A stretch of 41,355 bases of DNA from the IMG/VR virus record IMGVR_UViG_3300031825_000030, positions 1-41,355 of that record. One strand, written 5' to 3'. A model generated the notes under the pieces. The model had not been told where the DNA came from. It did not search any database and was given only the letters and a program-made list of their open reading frames with translations. Shown here piece after piece: positions 32,000 through 37,892 of this stretch. Source of the stretch: a virus. Each line of letters begins with the position of its first letter. Within the stretch, counting starts at the first letter, position 1. Both the position numbers and the translations under genes were made by a program.

Positions 32000-32055
32000 A
32001 TTGTAGCGCGCTTTCCTTGAAAATATGTTGGCAAACCTGTTGGCAGTGTTAGCAA
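32000..32055 (-). promoter_or_regulatory. Triple-box promoter downstream of tRNA-Gln
   Basis: Three copies of the box sit in a row on the minus strand: TTGCTAACA (32055-32047), CTGCCAACA (32046-32038) and TTGCCAACA (32034-32026). TACAAT (32005-32000) lies 41, 32 and 20 bases downstream of these. It would drive the terminase, GroES and GroEL operon. Confidence 0.68.
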
Positions 32056-32059
32056 CTTG

Positions 32060-32133
32060 CTGGGTCGGTAGGACTCGAACCCACAGACTCCTGGTCCAGA
32101 GCCAGGCGTTTCTACCGTAGAAACTACGACCCA
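32060..32133 (-). tRNA. tRNA-Gln (CUG)
   Basis: Full cloverleaf: acceptor TGGGTCG (32133-32127) pairs perfectly with CGACCCA; D-arm GTTT..AAAC; anticodon stem CCTGG/CCAGG with loop CTCTGGA giving anticodon CTG; T-arm GTGGG-TTCGAGT-CCTAC. Discriminator base G73, as in tRNA-Gln. CCA is not encoded. CAG is the dominant Gln codon in the phage genes. The 5' end overlaps the upstream coding gene by ten bases. Confidence 0.92.
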
Positions 32134-32525
32134 CCGTCGAACTTCTCCCTTTCCCTCTCGAAAAGCCACCGGAGCGCGTCCGAGGCTACGTGCGCGTCCG
32201 ACTGGTCCCTGTAGGCGTTCCCGGCCCTCCTCCTTATGGTCTCTGTGTCCGTCTTGAAAGACTGGAACACCTTGAAGGCTCCGTCCGGGCTAGCTACGAA
32301 GTACTGGCCGCTCGGGTCCTCCCTGTCAGGGAACCTCTTCTTGTTCCAGGCCGCGAAGGCCTTCCCGACCCTCCTGGCTGCCGCCTCTGTCGGGAGCGTG
32401 CCGACGCTCGCCGCCATCCTCTGGGAGTACGAGTCGCTGTTGTACGAGTTCCCTATGGGCTCCATCCAGACCGTGAGTGTCCAGAACTTGCCCGTCTCCT
32501 TCATGTGCTGCTCAGTCCTGGTCAT
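32124..32525 (-). CDS. Hypothetical protein ending inside tRNA-Gln
   Basis: 133 residues: MTRTEQHMKETGKFWTLTVW, then SDSYSQRMAASVGTLPTEAA, AWNKKRFPDREDP, GAFKVFQSFKTDTET and a basic helical end. Its stop (TAG 32126-32124) lies in the tRNA-Gln acceptor stem, so processing of the tRNA would remove the last codons from the message. No family recognised. Confidence 0.72.
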   Translation of the reverse strand: MTRTEQHMKETGKFWTLTVWMEPIGNSYNSDSYSQRMAASVGTLPTEAAARRVGKAFAAWNKKRFPDREDPSGQYFVASPDGAFKVFQSFKTDTETIRRRAGNAYRDQSDAHVASDALRWLFEREREKFDGGS

Positions 32526-32652
32526 GCCTTCTCGCCTCCTCCTGCGCCCTGAACTTCTGGTTGCCGGCGCCGAAGTGCCTGCGTTGGCCGCAGCATATCC
32601 CGCAGGCGCTCGACCTGGATGACCTCGGGCTGTGTCTCTTGAACTTCGTCAT
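32512..32652 (-). CDS. Very small basic Cys-containing protein
   Basis: 46 residues: MTKFKRHSPRSSRSSACGIC, then CGQRRHFGAGNQKF and a charged end. The CGICC plus His pattern may bind zinc. The ATG comes one base after the tRNA-Met discriminator, so RNase Z or exonuclease trimming of the tRNA would leave a nearly leaderless message. Overlaps the next gene by 14 bases. Confidence 0.55.
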   Translation of the reverse strand: MTKFKRHSPRSSRSSACGICCGQRRHFGAGNQKFRAQEEARRHDQD

Positions 32653-32653
32653 G

Positions 32654-32724
32654 TTGCGCGGGCCGGGGTCGAACCGGCTTGTCGAGCTTATGGGGCTCGC
32701 GACCGTCCGTTGGTCCACCGCGCG
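32654..32724 (-). tRNA. tRNA-Met (CAU), initiator-like
   Basis: 71-nt cloverleaf: acceptor CGCGCGG with CCGCGCA, leaving a C1-A72 mismatch as in bacterial initiator tRNA; D-arm GACC-AACGGAC-GGTC; anticodon stem CGAGC/GCTCG with loop CCCATAA; four-base variable loop; T-arm GCCGG-TTCGACC-CCGGC; discriminator A. Two oddities: base 33 is C instead of U, and the anticodon stem lacks the GGG:CCC pairs of initiator tRNA. CCA is not encoded. A CAU anticodon could also be modified to read AUA (tRNA-Ile2), and ATA is common in this genome. Confidence 0.83.
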
Positions 32725-32729
32725 ATTTC

Positions 32730-32998
32730 GTTCCGTCGGGACGGTGTAGGGAGCCGCGAGGACTAGAATAATCCTGCACGCGCCCACAGCTTTCGCTTGA
32801 GGAGTCCAGGGTCGCGCTGCAGCACATCCCTGGAGGGCCACGCGTCGGTTTCTATCCCGCGGCGCTCCCTGTTGTCTTCCCCCTACACTGTTCCGACGGT
32901 CACGAGGGTCTGCATTCCTGCGTCGCAGGCGCGGTCACCGGACCGCCTTTTCCCTCGTTGGCTAGTCTTGAAGACAGAGCCTCGTCACCGCCGCACTG
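32730..32998 (-). ncRNA. Structured RNA of unknown class, upstream of tRNA-Met
   Basis: No open reading frame fits, but nearly every segment pairs. CCGTCGG (32733-32739) with CCGACGG (32893-32899) and GTGTAGGG (32744-32751) with CCCTACAC (32881-32888) form a long-range helix around a 4x4 internal loop. Inside are 32749-32760 with 32856-32869, ACGC/GCCC with GGGC/GCGT (32778-32785, 32835-32845), TCCAGGG/CCCTGGA (32805-32834) and a GAAA tetraloop (32788-32797). A second domain is closed by ACGAGGG/CCCTCGT (32902-32908, 32952-32958) with two inner hairpins (32917-32929, 32931-32946). A further hairpin is at 32960-32981. The GTGTAGGG and GGGAGC pairings compete for three bases. It begins just after TATAAT (33008-33003) and ends at the tRNA 5' end, where RNase P would release it. 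It does not match tmRNA or RNase P signatures I know. Confidence 0.7.
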
Positions 32999-33002
32999 AT
33001 AC

Positions 33003-33056
33003 ATTATACCGCGCGGAATCGGCGAAAACGAGGCCAAAAAACGAATGTGTTAGCAG
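33003..33056 (-). promoter_or_regulatory. Box-type promoter for structured RNA and tRNAs
   Basis: A perfect TATAAT (33008-33003) on the minus strand, with CTGCTAACA (33056-33048) 39 bases upstream. That is about one helical turn farther than the usual 30. Transcription would start around 32996, at the 5' end of the structured RNA. Confidence 0.7.
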
Positions 33057-33107
33057 CCAAACGGAGCATATAAATGCTGCCTTTTTCAGCCTTTTCCGAC
33101 ACGAAGG

Positions 33108-33140
33108 AGAATAGAGAAAGGCCCGGGGAAATCCCGGGCC
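33108..33140 (-). terminator. Intrinsic terminator after small basic gene
   Basis: An eight-base perfect stem GGCCCGGG/CCCGGGCC (33140-33133 with 33127-33120) with an ATTTC loop, followed on the minus strand by TTTCTCTATTC. It follows the stop codon of the 50-residue gene by six bases, so the transcript from the nuclease genes ends before the RNA/tRNA promoter. Confidence 0.85.
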
Positions 33141-33146
33141 CTTCTC

Positions 33147-33299
33147 TTACCTGAACCTTCGCTTCTCCCCTGCGTACGGTCCTTGCGGAACGCGGTTGTA
33201 CCCGCCCTTCGGGTAGTCCTTCCGCTTCCGCCTTTCCGCGTACGCCGCGCGCTTCTTGTCGTGGGAGTAGCTGTTGGCTCTGTATGGGTTGTGGGCCAT
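33147..33299 (-). CDS. Small basic protein
   Basis: 50 residues, rich in Arg, Lys and Tyr (MAHNPYRANSYSHDKKRAAY, then AERRKRKDYPKGGYNRVPQG, ending PYAGEKRRFR). The strong charge suggests RNA or DNA binding. It is directly followed by the terminator at 33108-33140, which supports a real gene end. Two other minus-strand frames here look out of phase. Confidence 0.65.
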   Translation of the reverse strand: MAHNPYRANSYSHDKKRAAYAERRKRKDYPKGGYNRVPQGPYAGEKRRFR

Positions 33300-33316
33300 A
33301 GCAAGCATGCTTGAGC

Positions 33317-33336
33317 CTCACCTCTAAGCGGGTGAG
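33317..33336. other. Intergenic hairpin between RusA and small basic gene
   Basis: CTCACC (33317-33322) pairs with GGTGAG (33331-33336) around an eight-base loop. No T-run follows. It may modulate expression of the small basic protein. Confidence 0.45.
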
Positions 33337-33367
33337 CCCTACATACCTCCTAGCTGTGTTCGGTTGT

Positions 33368-33718
33368 TCATGTTCGTATTGTATCGCACGTTAGGGTCAG
33401 CCCCTCGTCCCCTTTATGGTAGCTCTTCGTGACGCGCAGGTCGGTTATCTGGCCGTCGTCCTCCCACAGGATGCCTGTCATCGCGTCGAGCAGGCTCTTG
33501 ATGTTGTCCACGTCGTGGTTCCTCCTCGTGCCCCACCTGAGGTGCACCTCGACGCGCAGGTCGCCCTCGAGCGGCTTCCCCCTGTACTGGGACATCGCCT
33601 CCCAGGCCATCTCCTCCTTTTTCTGCTTCGGGCCGGAGTCCACGTACCTGCGAGAGCCGAATCCCTTGTACAGGGAGTTCGTCGTGGGCGGCATCGTCGT
33701 CAGCGAAATAGTGACCAT
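33368..33718 (-). CDS. rusA-like: RusA-type Holliday junction resolvase
   Basis: 116 residues: SLTTMPPTTNSLYKGF at the start and the catalytic core RRNHDVDNIKSLLDAMTG (D69, D71) followed by LWEDDGQITDLRVTKSY (D88). These match E. coli RusA D70, D72 and D91 and their spacing. RusA dimers cut four-way junctions at CC sites, here likely resolving replication or recombination branches before packaging. ATG 33718 is chosen because it overlaps the upstream HNH stop; the longer frame upstream is another gene's shadow. Confidence 0.92.
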   Translation of the reverse strand: MVTISLTTMPPTTNSLYKGFGSRRYVDSGPKQKKEEMAWEAMSQYRGKPLEGDLRVEVHLRWGTRRNHDVDNIKSLLDAMTGILWEDDGQITDLRVTKSYHKGDEGLTLTCDTIRT

Positions 33719-33984
33719 TTTCTTCGTGGGTACTTTGCGAGGTCCTCGTCGGTTGCCCTCGCTATCGAAATGCGCTCGTTCTCCCTCTTGTCGAGGCCCT
33801 CCCCGAGGTGGTGGTGCCAGCAGAGCGGGATTATCGCCCACACCTCGTTTATCTGCCTTCCCGCGTAAATCCACACATGCTCCCACGTGATTCTGCCGCT
33901 GCACTCGTGGTCGGCCCTCGCGCAGGCCTTGTAGTACGGGTCGGCCGCCATGGCCTCCCGCATCTTCGGCGGTATCGGCCTCAT
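33700..33984 (-). CDS. HNH nuclease-like protein
   Basis: 94 residues: PYYKACARADHECSGRITWE, then HVWIYAGRQINEVWAIIPLC with WHHHLGEG. The Cys set, the WEHV histidine, the Asn in INEVW and the final HHH match the HNH beta-beta-alpha metal site. The rest is a basic helical tail (DLAKYPRRKWSLFR). It overlaps RusA by 19 bases, so both may act together in DNA processing. Not next to the terminase, so a packaging HNH role is less clear. Confidence 0.8.
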   Translation of the reverse strand: MRPIPPKMREAMAADPYYKACARADHECSGRITWEHVWIYAGRQINEVWAIIPLCWHHHLGEGLDKRENERISIARATDEDLAKYPRRKWSLFR

Positions 33985-34343
33985 TCTTTTTCGACCTTGA
34001 GCCTTCCCCAGAATATGCGGTTCCACCTTTCGTTCCGCGACGGCGCGGGACCAGCGTCCTGCGGCCACGGTCGCGCGGTCTCGGACTCCAGTATGCTCTT
34101 GAACGCGTACAGGTCCTGGACGCTTATGTGCGAGAGCATGAAGCCCATGCGCGCGGGGACAATCGGTCCCTTGAAGTCGACGGCCCTTTCTATGAAATAG
34201 CGAAGGAGCTCCGAGCGTTCGGATGCCGGCTTTCCTTTCTTTGTCAACGTTCTTTTCGTGCCGAAGAGGTCGGTGATTGTCGGGAGCGATGATGAGATTG
34301 GTCTTGCTTCTGGTTCTTTTGTCTCTGTGTATGGGTTCTGCAT
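33981..34343 (-). CDS. Hypothetical protein, first gene of minus-strand unit
   Basis: 120 residues: polar start (MQNPYTETKEPEARPISSSL), then TDLFGTKRTLTKKGKPASER, SELLRYFIERAVDFKG, RMGFMLSHISVQDLYAFKSI and a basic end. The helical core could be DNA-binding. It overlaps the HNH gene by ATGA. No family recognised. Confidence 0.75.
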   Translation of the reverse strand: MQNPYTETKEPEARPISSSLPTITDLFGTKRTLTKKGKPASERSELLRYFIERAVDFKGPIVPARMGFMLSHISVQDLYAFKSILESETARPWPQDAGPAPSRNERWNRIFWGRLKVEKE

Positions 34344-34583
34344 AGTGTTTGGTCCGGGACCTGCTTCTTCGGAAGACTTCGAGTTGCGCCCCCCTCCCCC
34401 GAAACCCGCGAGGATTTCTGGTTCGGAAGACGCAGCTTCTCCGGTGAGACTCGGCCCTGTTGTTCAGCATGGGCAGCTTGCGCGGGACCCGGTACTTGTT
34501 TCCACTCGCGTCCGGGATTGTCCCCCCTACGAGCTGTCCCCTCAGGAACGTCTGCTCATTTTACGCCGGCCAGCCCCGGTCCG
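34344..34583. other. Divergent intergenic region
   Basis: About 240 bases between the minus unit and the plus-strand promoter at 34584. I find no convincing gene: minus-strand frames here lack a plausible start and are Arg/Ser-rich. There are C-runs (CCCCCCTCCCCC around 34390, CCCCCC around 34523). No minus-strand promoter box is visible, though one is expected. A replication origin is possible in such a divergent spot, but no iterons are seen. Confidence 0.5.
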
Positions 34584-34628
34584 CTGCCAACACCTGTTGA
34601 TAAGTAGCTACGGTTTATACTGTAATAT
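34584..34628 (+). promoter_or_regulatory. Box-type promoter, start of plus-strand unit
   Basis: CTGCCAACA (34584-34592) is followed after 30 bases by TAATAT (34623-34628); TATACT (34616-34621) is an alternative -10 at 23 bases. It drives the HNH gene at 34637, whose ATG is only eight bases after the -10, so that message would be nearly leaderless if TAATAT is used. Confidence 0.6.
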
Positions 34629-34636
34629 AAACTGGT

Positions 34637-34966
34637 ATGAAAAAAGAAAACCGCAACGAGTACCAGAGAAATTACAATCGCCGCATGCGCCTAGAATGCC
34701 TCATTGCATATTCTGGGCCTGAACCTTTTTGTGCTTGTTGTGGTGAAAAGGCTCTTCCGTTCCTTTCTTTGGACCATATTTATGGCCGGCCGAAAAATGA
34801 ACAGCACAACACTGCCAACATATACTACCAACTCAGAAATAAAGGTTTTCCACCGGGTTATCAAGTTTTATGTCATAACTGCAATCAAGCAAAGGGTCGC
34901 AGTGACCGTTGTCCTGTCCACGCTGCCAACACCCCTTCTCCCGCTATCGTACAGTATGCTATATAA
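34637..34966 (+). CDS. HNH endonuclease, AT-rich insert
   Basis: 109 residues: MKKENRNEYQRNYNRRMRLE, then FCACCGEKALPFLSLDHIYG (Cys pair plus DH), NIYYQLRNKGFPPGYQVLCH and NCNQAKGRSDRC. This is a zinc-supported HNH of the type found as free-standing homing-like genes. The gene is clearly poorer in GC than its neighbours, which suggests recent arrival. Its 3' end carries the box and -10 of the next promoter. Confidence 0.88.
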   Translation: MKKENRNEYQRNYNRRMRLECLIAYSGPEPFCACCGEKALPFLSLDHIYGRPKNEQHNTANIYYQLRNKGFPPGYQVLCHNCNQAKGRSDRCPVHAANTPSPAIVQYAI

Positions 34967-34967
34967 T
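34923..34967 (+). promoter_or_regulatory. Box-type promoter at end of HNH gene
   Basis: CTGCCAACA (34923-34931), then 30 bases, then TATAAT (34962-34967). The -10 overlaps the stop codon of the HNH gene, and the next gene starts eight bases later at ATG 34975. Confidence 0.75.
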
Positions 34968-34974
34968 GTACAAC

Positions 34975-35268
34975 ATGAAACACAATTGGAGAAAAGGGGA
35001 GATAGCGAAAGTCCTCGAGGCGAACCCTGAGGCATACAAGGTGGCGAACAAGTACAAGGTCCTGCGGGCGATACTGAGGCGGAGGTACCCGGCGCTCGTG
35101 GAACTCGACCAGCAGACGCTCCTGGACGTGATATTCGACGCGGTGAACGGGAACCGGGACTGGCAGATGCTCACGGAGGGCCACGACGAGGACGAGAAGA
35201 GGAGACTCGAGCAGGAGTGGAAGATGGGCGAGGGCTACCACGACTTCCCTCCCGCTGCTAACAGGTAG
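34975..35268 (+). CDS. Helical hypothetical protein
   Basis: 97 residues: KHNWRKGEIAKVLEANPEAY, KVANKYKVLRAILRRRYPAL, then VELDQQTLLDVIFDAVNGNR and an acidic end (EGHDEDEKRRLEQEWKMGEG). All-helical with a basic first half, compatible with DNA binding. The start ATG 34975 follows GTACAAC. The last codons (PPAANR) also contain the next promoter box. Confidence 0.75.
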   Translation: MKHNWRKGEIAKVLEANPEAYKVANKYKVLRAILRRRYPALVELDQQTLLDVIFDAVNGNRDWQMLTEGHDEDEKRRLEQEWKMGEGYHDFPPAANR

Positions 35269-35300
35269 GGACGGGGCGCGCGCACGAGACGCCGTATAAT
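35255..35300 (+). promoter_or_regulatory. Box-type promoter ahead of regulator and nucleotide genes
   Basis: CTGCTAACA (35255-35263), then 31 bases, then TATAAT (35295-35300). It lies across the stop of the 97-residue gene and serves the gene at 35341, leaving a short A/C-rich leader with GCAACAACAAATG. Confidence 0.75.
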
Positions 35301-35340
35301 GTACAGATTAGCAGATAACCCTCGCAACAACAAATGAAAA

Positions 35341-35577
35341 ATGGAACGTGAACAGATAGAGCCCAGCCGATACTACAGCGTCCGGCAGGTGGCGGCGATG
35401 AAGGTGCTCCCGTGGCGGTCGGCGATGACGATAGCGGCAATCCTCAAGGAGGACAAGTGGAACGCGATATTCCAGCCGATGGTCGACCAGAAGAAGAACG
35501 CGGTGCGGATGCACGTGAAGGGCGAGAACATCATCAAGTTCCTCAAGATGGTGGAGGGCGGGGAGCTTAGCAAGTAA
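35341..35577 (+). CDS. Putative DNA-binding protein (excisionase-like size)
   Basis: 78 residues: EPSRYYSVRQVAAMKVLPWR, SAMTIAAILKEDKWNAIFQP, then MHVKGENIIKFLKMVEGG. The YYSVRQVAAM start followed by a second helix resembles MerR/excisionase-type winged helices, and GENIIKFLK could be the wing-proximal helix. No integrase is present in the window, so a regulator is more likely than an excisionase. Confidence 0.62.
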   Translation: MEREQIEPSRYYSVRQVAAMKVLPWRSAMTIAAILKEDKWNAIFQPMVDQKKNAVRMHVKGENIIKFLKMVEGGELSK

Positions 35578-35587
35578 ACAACAACGC

Positions 35588-35788
35588 ATGAAAAAAGAAA
35601 TGCACCCAACGACGATGGCGACCTACAGCGTCATCGTCAAGAACTTCAGGAAGGGCGAGGTGCTCTCCTACGAGAGCATCGGCAAGAAGCTCAAGGCCAG
35701 CCGCGAGTGCGCGAGGCGTCACGCCCACATTCTCGCGTCGAAGAGACTCGTCAGCATCAAGGGCGGCCACATCGTGGGCGTCAAGTAG
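35588..35788 (+). CDS. Small winged-helix regulator
   Basis: 66 residues: MKKEMHPTTMATYSVIVKNF, then RKGEVLSYESIGKKLKASRE, CARRHAHILASKRLVSIKGG, ending HIVGVK. The layout helix, helix-turn-helix (SYESIGKKLKASRECARRH) and a beta wing is that of small wHTH repressors. It follows AAACAACAACGC. It probably controls the early unit or the box-type promoters (inference). Confidence 0.75.
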   Translation: MKKEMHPTTMATYSVIVKNFRKGEVLSYESIGKKLKASRECARRHAHILASKRLVSIKGGHIVGVK

Positions 35789-35789
35789 C

Positions 35790-36200
35790 ATGCGGGTACG
35801 AGTATCGGAGGGCGGCACGATGCCGACGAAGGGCCACGAGGGCGACGCCGGCTGGGACCTCTACACACCGGTCGACTTCACTGTGCCGGCGAAGGGCTTC
35901 TCGGACCGCATCAACCTGCTCGTCGGTTTCGAGATACCGCGCGGGTACGTCGGTTTCGTCATGGAGCGGTCGAGCCAGGGCAAGAAGGGTCTGAGCTCCA
36001 CTGGTCCGGTCGTGGACCACGGCTACACTGGGGACGTCCACGCGACGCTCACGAACTCGAGCGACGAGGACGTGGTCTACTCTAAGGGCGACCGCGTCGC
36101 GCAGCTCGTGGTGCTGCCGGTGTTCACGGAGGGGCTCGAGCTTTCAAGCGTGCTGGAAGGCGAACGGGGGGACAACGGCCATGGCTCGACAGGTGCTTGA
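35790..36200 (+). CDS. dut: dUTPase
   Basis: 136 residues with the five trimeric dUTPase motifs: DAGWDLYT (19-26), ERSSQGKKGLSSTG (59-72), PVVDHGYTGDV with D76 and Y79, KGDRVAQLVVLP (99-110) and ERGDNGHGSTG (125-135). It converts dUTP to dUMP, preventing uracil in DNA and supplying the ThyA-like enzyme. Motif II is unusual (Ser-Gln-Gly instead of the common SGLA). Motif III with D-x-G-Y argues against a dCTP deaminase. Overlaps the deaminase gene by 20 bases. Confidence 0.92.
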   Translation: MRVRVSEGGTMPTKGHEGDAGWDLYTPVDFTVPAKGFSDRINLLVGFEIPRGYVGFVMERSSQGKKGLSSTGPVVDHGYTGDVHATLTNSSDEDVVYSKGDRVAQLVVLPVFTEGLELSSVLEGERGDNGHGSTGA

Positions 36201-36609
36201 CCTCCGCGCCCGGCCGACGATGGTCGACATCTGGATGGCGACGGCGCGCCACCTCGCCCAGCGGTCGCAGTGCCAGCGCCTCGGCGTCGGCTGCGTCGTC
36301 ACGGACAAGTCGATGCGCCGGGTGCTCGGGAACGGGTACAACGGCCTCGCGGCGGGCTCGGTGATGAAGTGCGAGGGGACGGACCCCTGCTGCCTCCACG
36401 CCGAGGTGAACGCGCTCATCGCGTCCGGCTCGATGGAGAAGGACAAGGTGATGTTCGTCACGGTCACGCCGTGCAAGAAGTGCTCGATGATGATTGTGAA
36501 CAGCGGGTTCTCACGCGTCGTGTACGAGCACGGGCACGAGAAGTCGTCGGAGGGCGCGGTCGTCCTGGTCGAGGCGGGAATATTACTAGAAAAATACAAC
36601 GGCTCATGA
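36181..36609 (+). CDS. Deoxycytidylate deaminase
   Basis: 142 residues: MVDIWMATARHLAQRSQCQR, LGVGCVVTDKS, the NGYNG motif (51-55), CLHAEVNALI with zinc ligand His73 and catalytic Glu75, and TPCKKC (C98, C101). These are the marks of dCMP deaminase (dCMP to dUMP). It sits between dUTPase and the dNMP kinase and overlaps both. It would feed dUMP to the ThyA-like enzyme, or compete with it for dCMP if that enzyme uses dCMP. Confidence 0.93.
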   Translation: MARQVLDLRARPTMVDIWMATARHLAQRSQCQRLGVGCVVTDKSMRRVLGNGYNGLAAGSVMKCEGTDPCCLHAEVNALIASGSMEKDKVMFVTVTPCKKCSMMIVNSGFSRVVYEHGHEKSSEGAVVLVEAGILLEKYNGS

Positions 36610-37094
36610 GCAAGCTCATCATCATAGAGGGGCTCGACAAGACCGGCAAGAGCACGCTCGCGCGCTTCCTGTCGGAGAAGACGGGCATGCCCATCAAGAA
36701 GTTCAGCGCGCCGAAGGAGGGCGAGAAGCCGTTCAACGAGTACGGAGCGTTCCTCCTCGACGGGGAGGGCGGCATTGTGGACCGCTTCCACCTGTCGGAG
36801 ATGGCCTACGGGCCGGTGTTCCGCGGCGGGAGCTCCATAGACGAGAATAGACAGGCGCTGCTGGAGTGCCTTGCAGTGTGCTCCGGCTGCGTCGGCGTAT
36901 ACTGCGAGGCGGAGAAGGAGGTGCTGGCGAAGAGGTTCGAGGAGGACAAGGAGGACTTCGTGAAGCCGGAGCAGATAGAGGCGGTTCAGCAGGGGTTCGA
37001 GAAGGCGTTGGCGACGAGCCGCATCCCGTGGCTCCGCTACAAGGTAGGCGACGACATGGAGGCGATATATGAGCAGGTACGACGAGCAGTATAG
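36606..37094 (+). CDS. Thymidylate kinase-like dNMP kinase
   Basis: 162 residues: P-loop EGLDKTGKST (8-17) after a hydrophobic strand, then IVDRFHLSEMAYGPV, which matches the DR(Y/F/H) base-binding motif of TMP kinases. It is shorter than the usual 205 or so residues and has a short lid (KRFEEDKEDF). It should phosphorylate dTMP or a related deoxynucleotide made by the next gene. Starts within the deaminase stop (ATGA). Confidence 0.85.
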   Translation: MSKLIIIEGLDKTGKSTLARFLSEKTGMPIKKFSAPKEGEKPFNEYGAFLLDGEGGIVDRFHLSEMAYGPVFRGGSSIDENRQALLECLAVCSGCVGVYCEAEKEVLAKRFEEDKEDFVKPEQIEAVQQGFEKALATSRIPWLRYKVGDDMEAIYEQVRRAV

Positions 37095-37887
37095 GCAGGC
37101 ACTCGGGCTGGTGCTAGACCAGCCAGCGGAGCTCAACATGAGGACGGGGAAGGCGGTGAGGGCCTACGCGGGCCTCAGCATGCGCATCGACCTGGAGGAC
37201 GACGGCTTCCCGCTGCTCTCCCTCAGGAAGATGCCGATGTCGTTCGTGCCGGAGGTCATGTGGATTCTCTCCGGGACGAAGGACGCGAAATGGCTGTCCG
37301 CGCACACGAAGATATGGGACGCCTTCAAGGACGAGGACGGCTCCATAGGCGTGGCGTACGGCTACCGCATCCGGCAGTCGTTCGGCGTGGACCAGCTCGA
37401 CGAGGTGGTGCGCAAGCTGGACGAGGACCCGAGCACGAGGCACGGCGTCGTCCAGATATGGGACGCGTCCGAGGACCTCACAATCCCGAGGAAGAACATC
37501 CCGTGCCCCGTGATGTTCACGGTAGGGCTGATACGGGGGAGGCTGAACCTCCACCTCGTGATACGCTCGAACGACATGGTGCTCGGGCACCCGACGGACG
37601 TCGCCGGCTTCGCGCTCCTGGCGCACATGCTGGCGCAGCGCCTCGGGGCGGTGCCCGGCGTGATGACCGTGTCAATCTCGAACGCCCACGTGTACGAGGA
37701 CCAGGTGCCGTTCGCGGAGGAGATGTGCCGCAGGGAGTCCCGAACGGACGAGGTGCGCCTCAGCCTGCCGGGCAGCTCCTACTCGAGGGCGTGCAGCCTC
37801 GACGGCGAGCTCCTGGGCGAAATCAAGGCCGGGGTGCACGGCTACAGGCCCGGGGAGGCCATGAAGGGAATCCCCATTGCTCTTTAG
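37069..37887 (+). CDS. thyA-like: Thymidylate synthase family enzyme, possible dCMP (hydroxy)methylase
   Basis: 272 residues; numbering happens to agree with E. coli ThyA at the active site. Nucleophile Cys146 is in KNIPCPVMFT, phosphate-binding Arg166 and Asp169 in RSNDMVLG, E62 in PEVMWILSG, AHVY near residue 206, and the C-terminal IPIAL replaces PVAI. The key point is Asp177 in GHPTDVAGFALL: ThyA has Asn177, which selects dUMP, while T4 dCMP hydroxymethylase has Asp at this place. The His after the catalytic Cys is Pro. So the enzyme may methylate or hydroxymethylate dCMP instead of making dTMP. It overlaps the kinase by 26 bases. Specificity cannot be settled from sequence. Confidence 0.9.
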   Translation: MSRYDEQYRQALGLVLDQPAELNMRTGKAVRAYAGLSMRIDLEDDGFPLLSLRKMPMSFVPEVMWILSGTKDAKWLSAHTKIWDAFKDEDGSIGVAYGYRIRQSFGVDQLDEVVRKLDEDPSTRHGVVQIWDASEDLTIPRKNIPCPVMFTVGLIRGRLNLHLVIRSNDMVLGHPTDVAGFALLAHMLAQRLGAVPGVMTVSISNAHVYEDQVPFAEEMCRRESRTDEVRLSLPGSSYSRACSLDGELLGEIKAGVHGYRPGEAMKGIPIAL

Positions 37888-37892
37888 GGCGC

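Noticed and set aside
32730-32998. Group I intron, tmRNA or RNase P RNA as identity of the structured RNA
   Set aside because: A GACTAG/CTAGTC pair recalled P7 of group I introns, but the P and Q segments would lie upstream of the promoter. The tmRNA ends and the conserved RNase P segments are absent.
34344-34560. Minus-strand gene upstream of 34343
   Set aside because: An open frame with some plausible residues exists, but it has no usable start codon and turns Arg/Ser-rich; not called.
34810-34820. CTGCCAACA in the HNH gene as another promoter box
   Set aside because: It lies inside a conserved coding part and, although TATACT follows at once, the spacing does not match the other promoters.
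35341-35577. Excisionase of a temperate phage
   Set aside because: The fold resembles small excisionases, but there is no integrase, so it is listed only as a putative DNA-binding protein.
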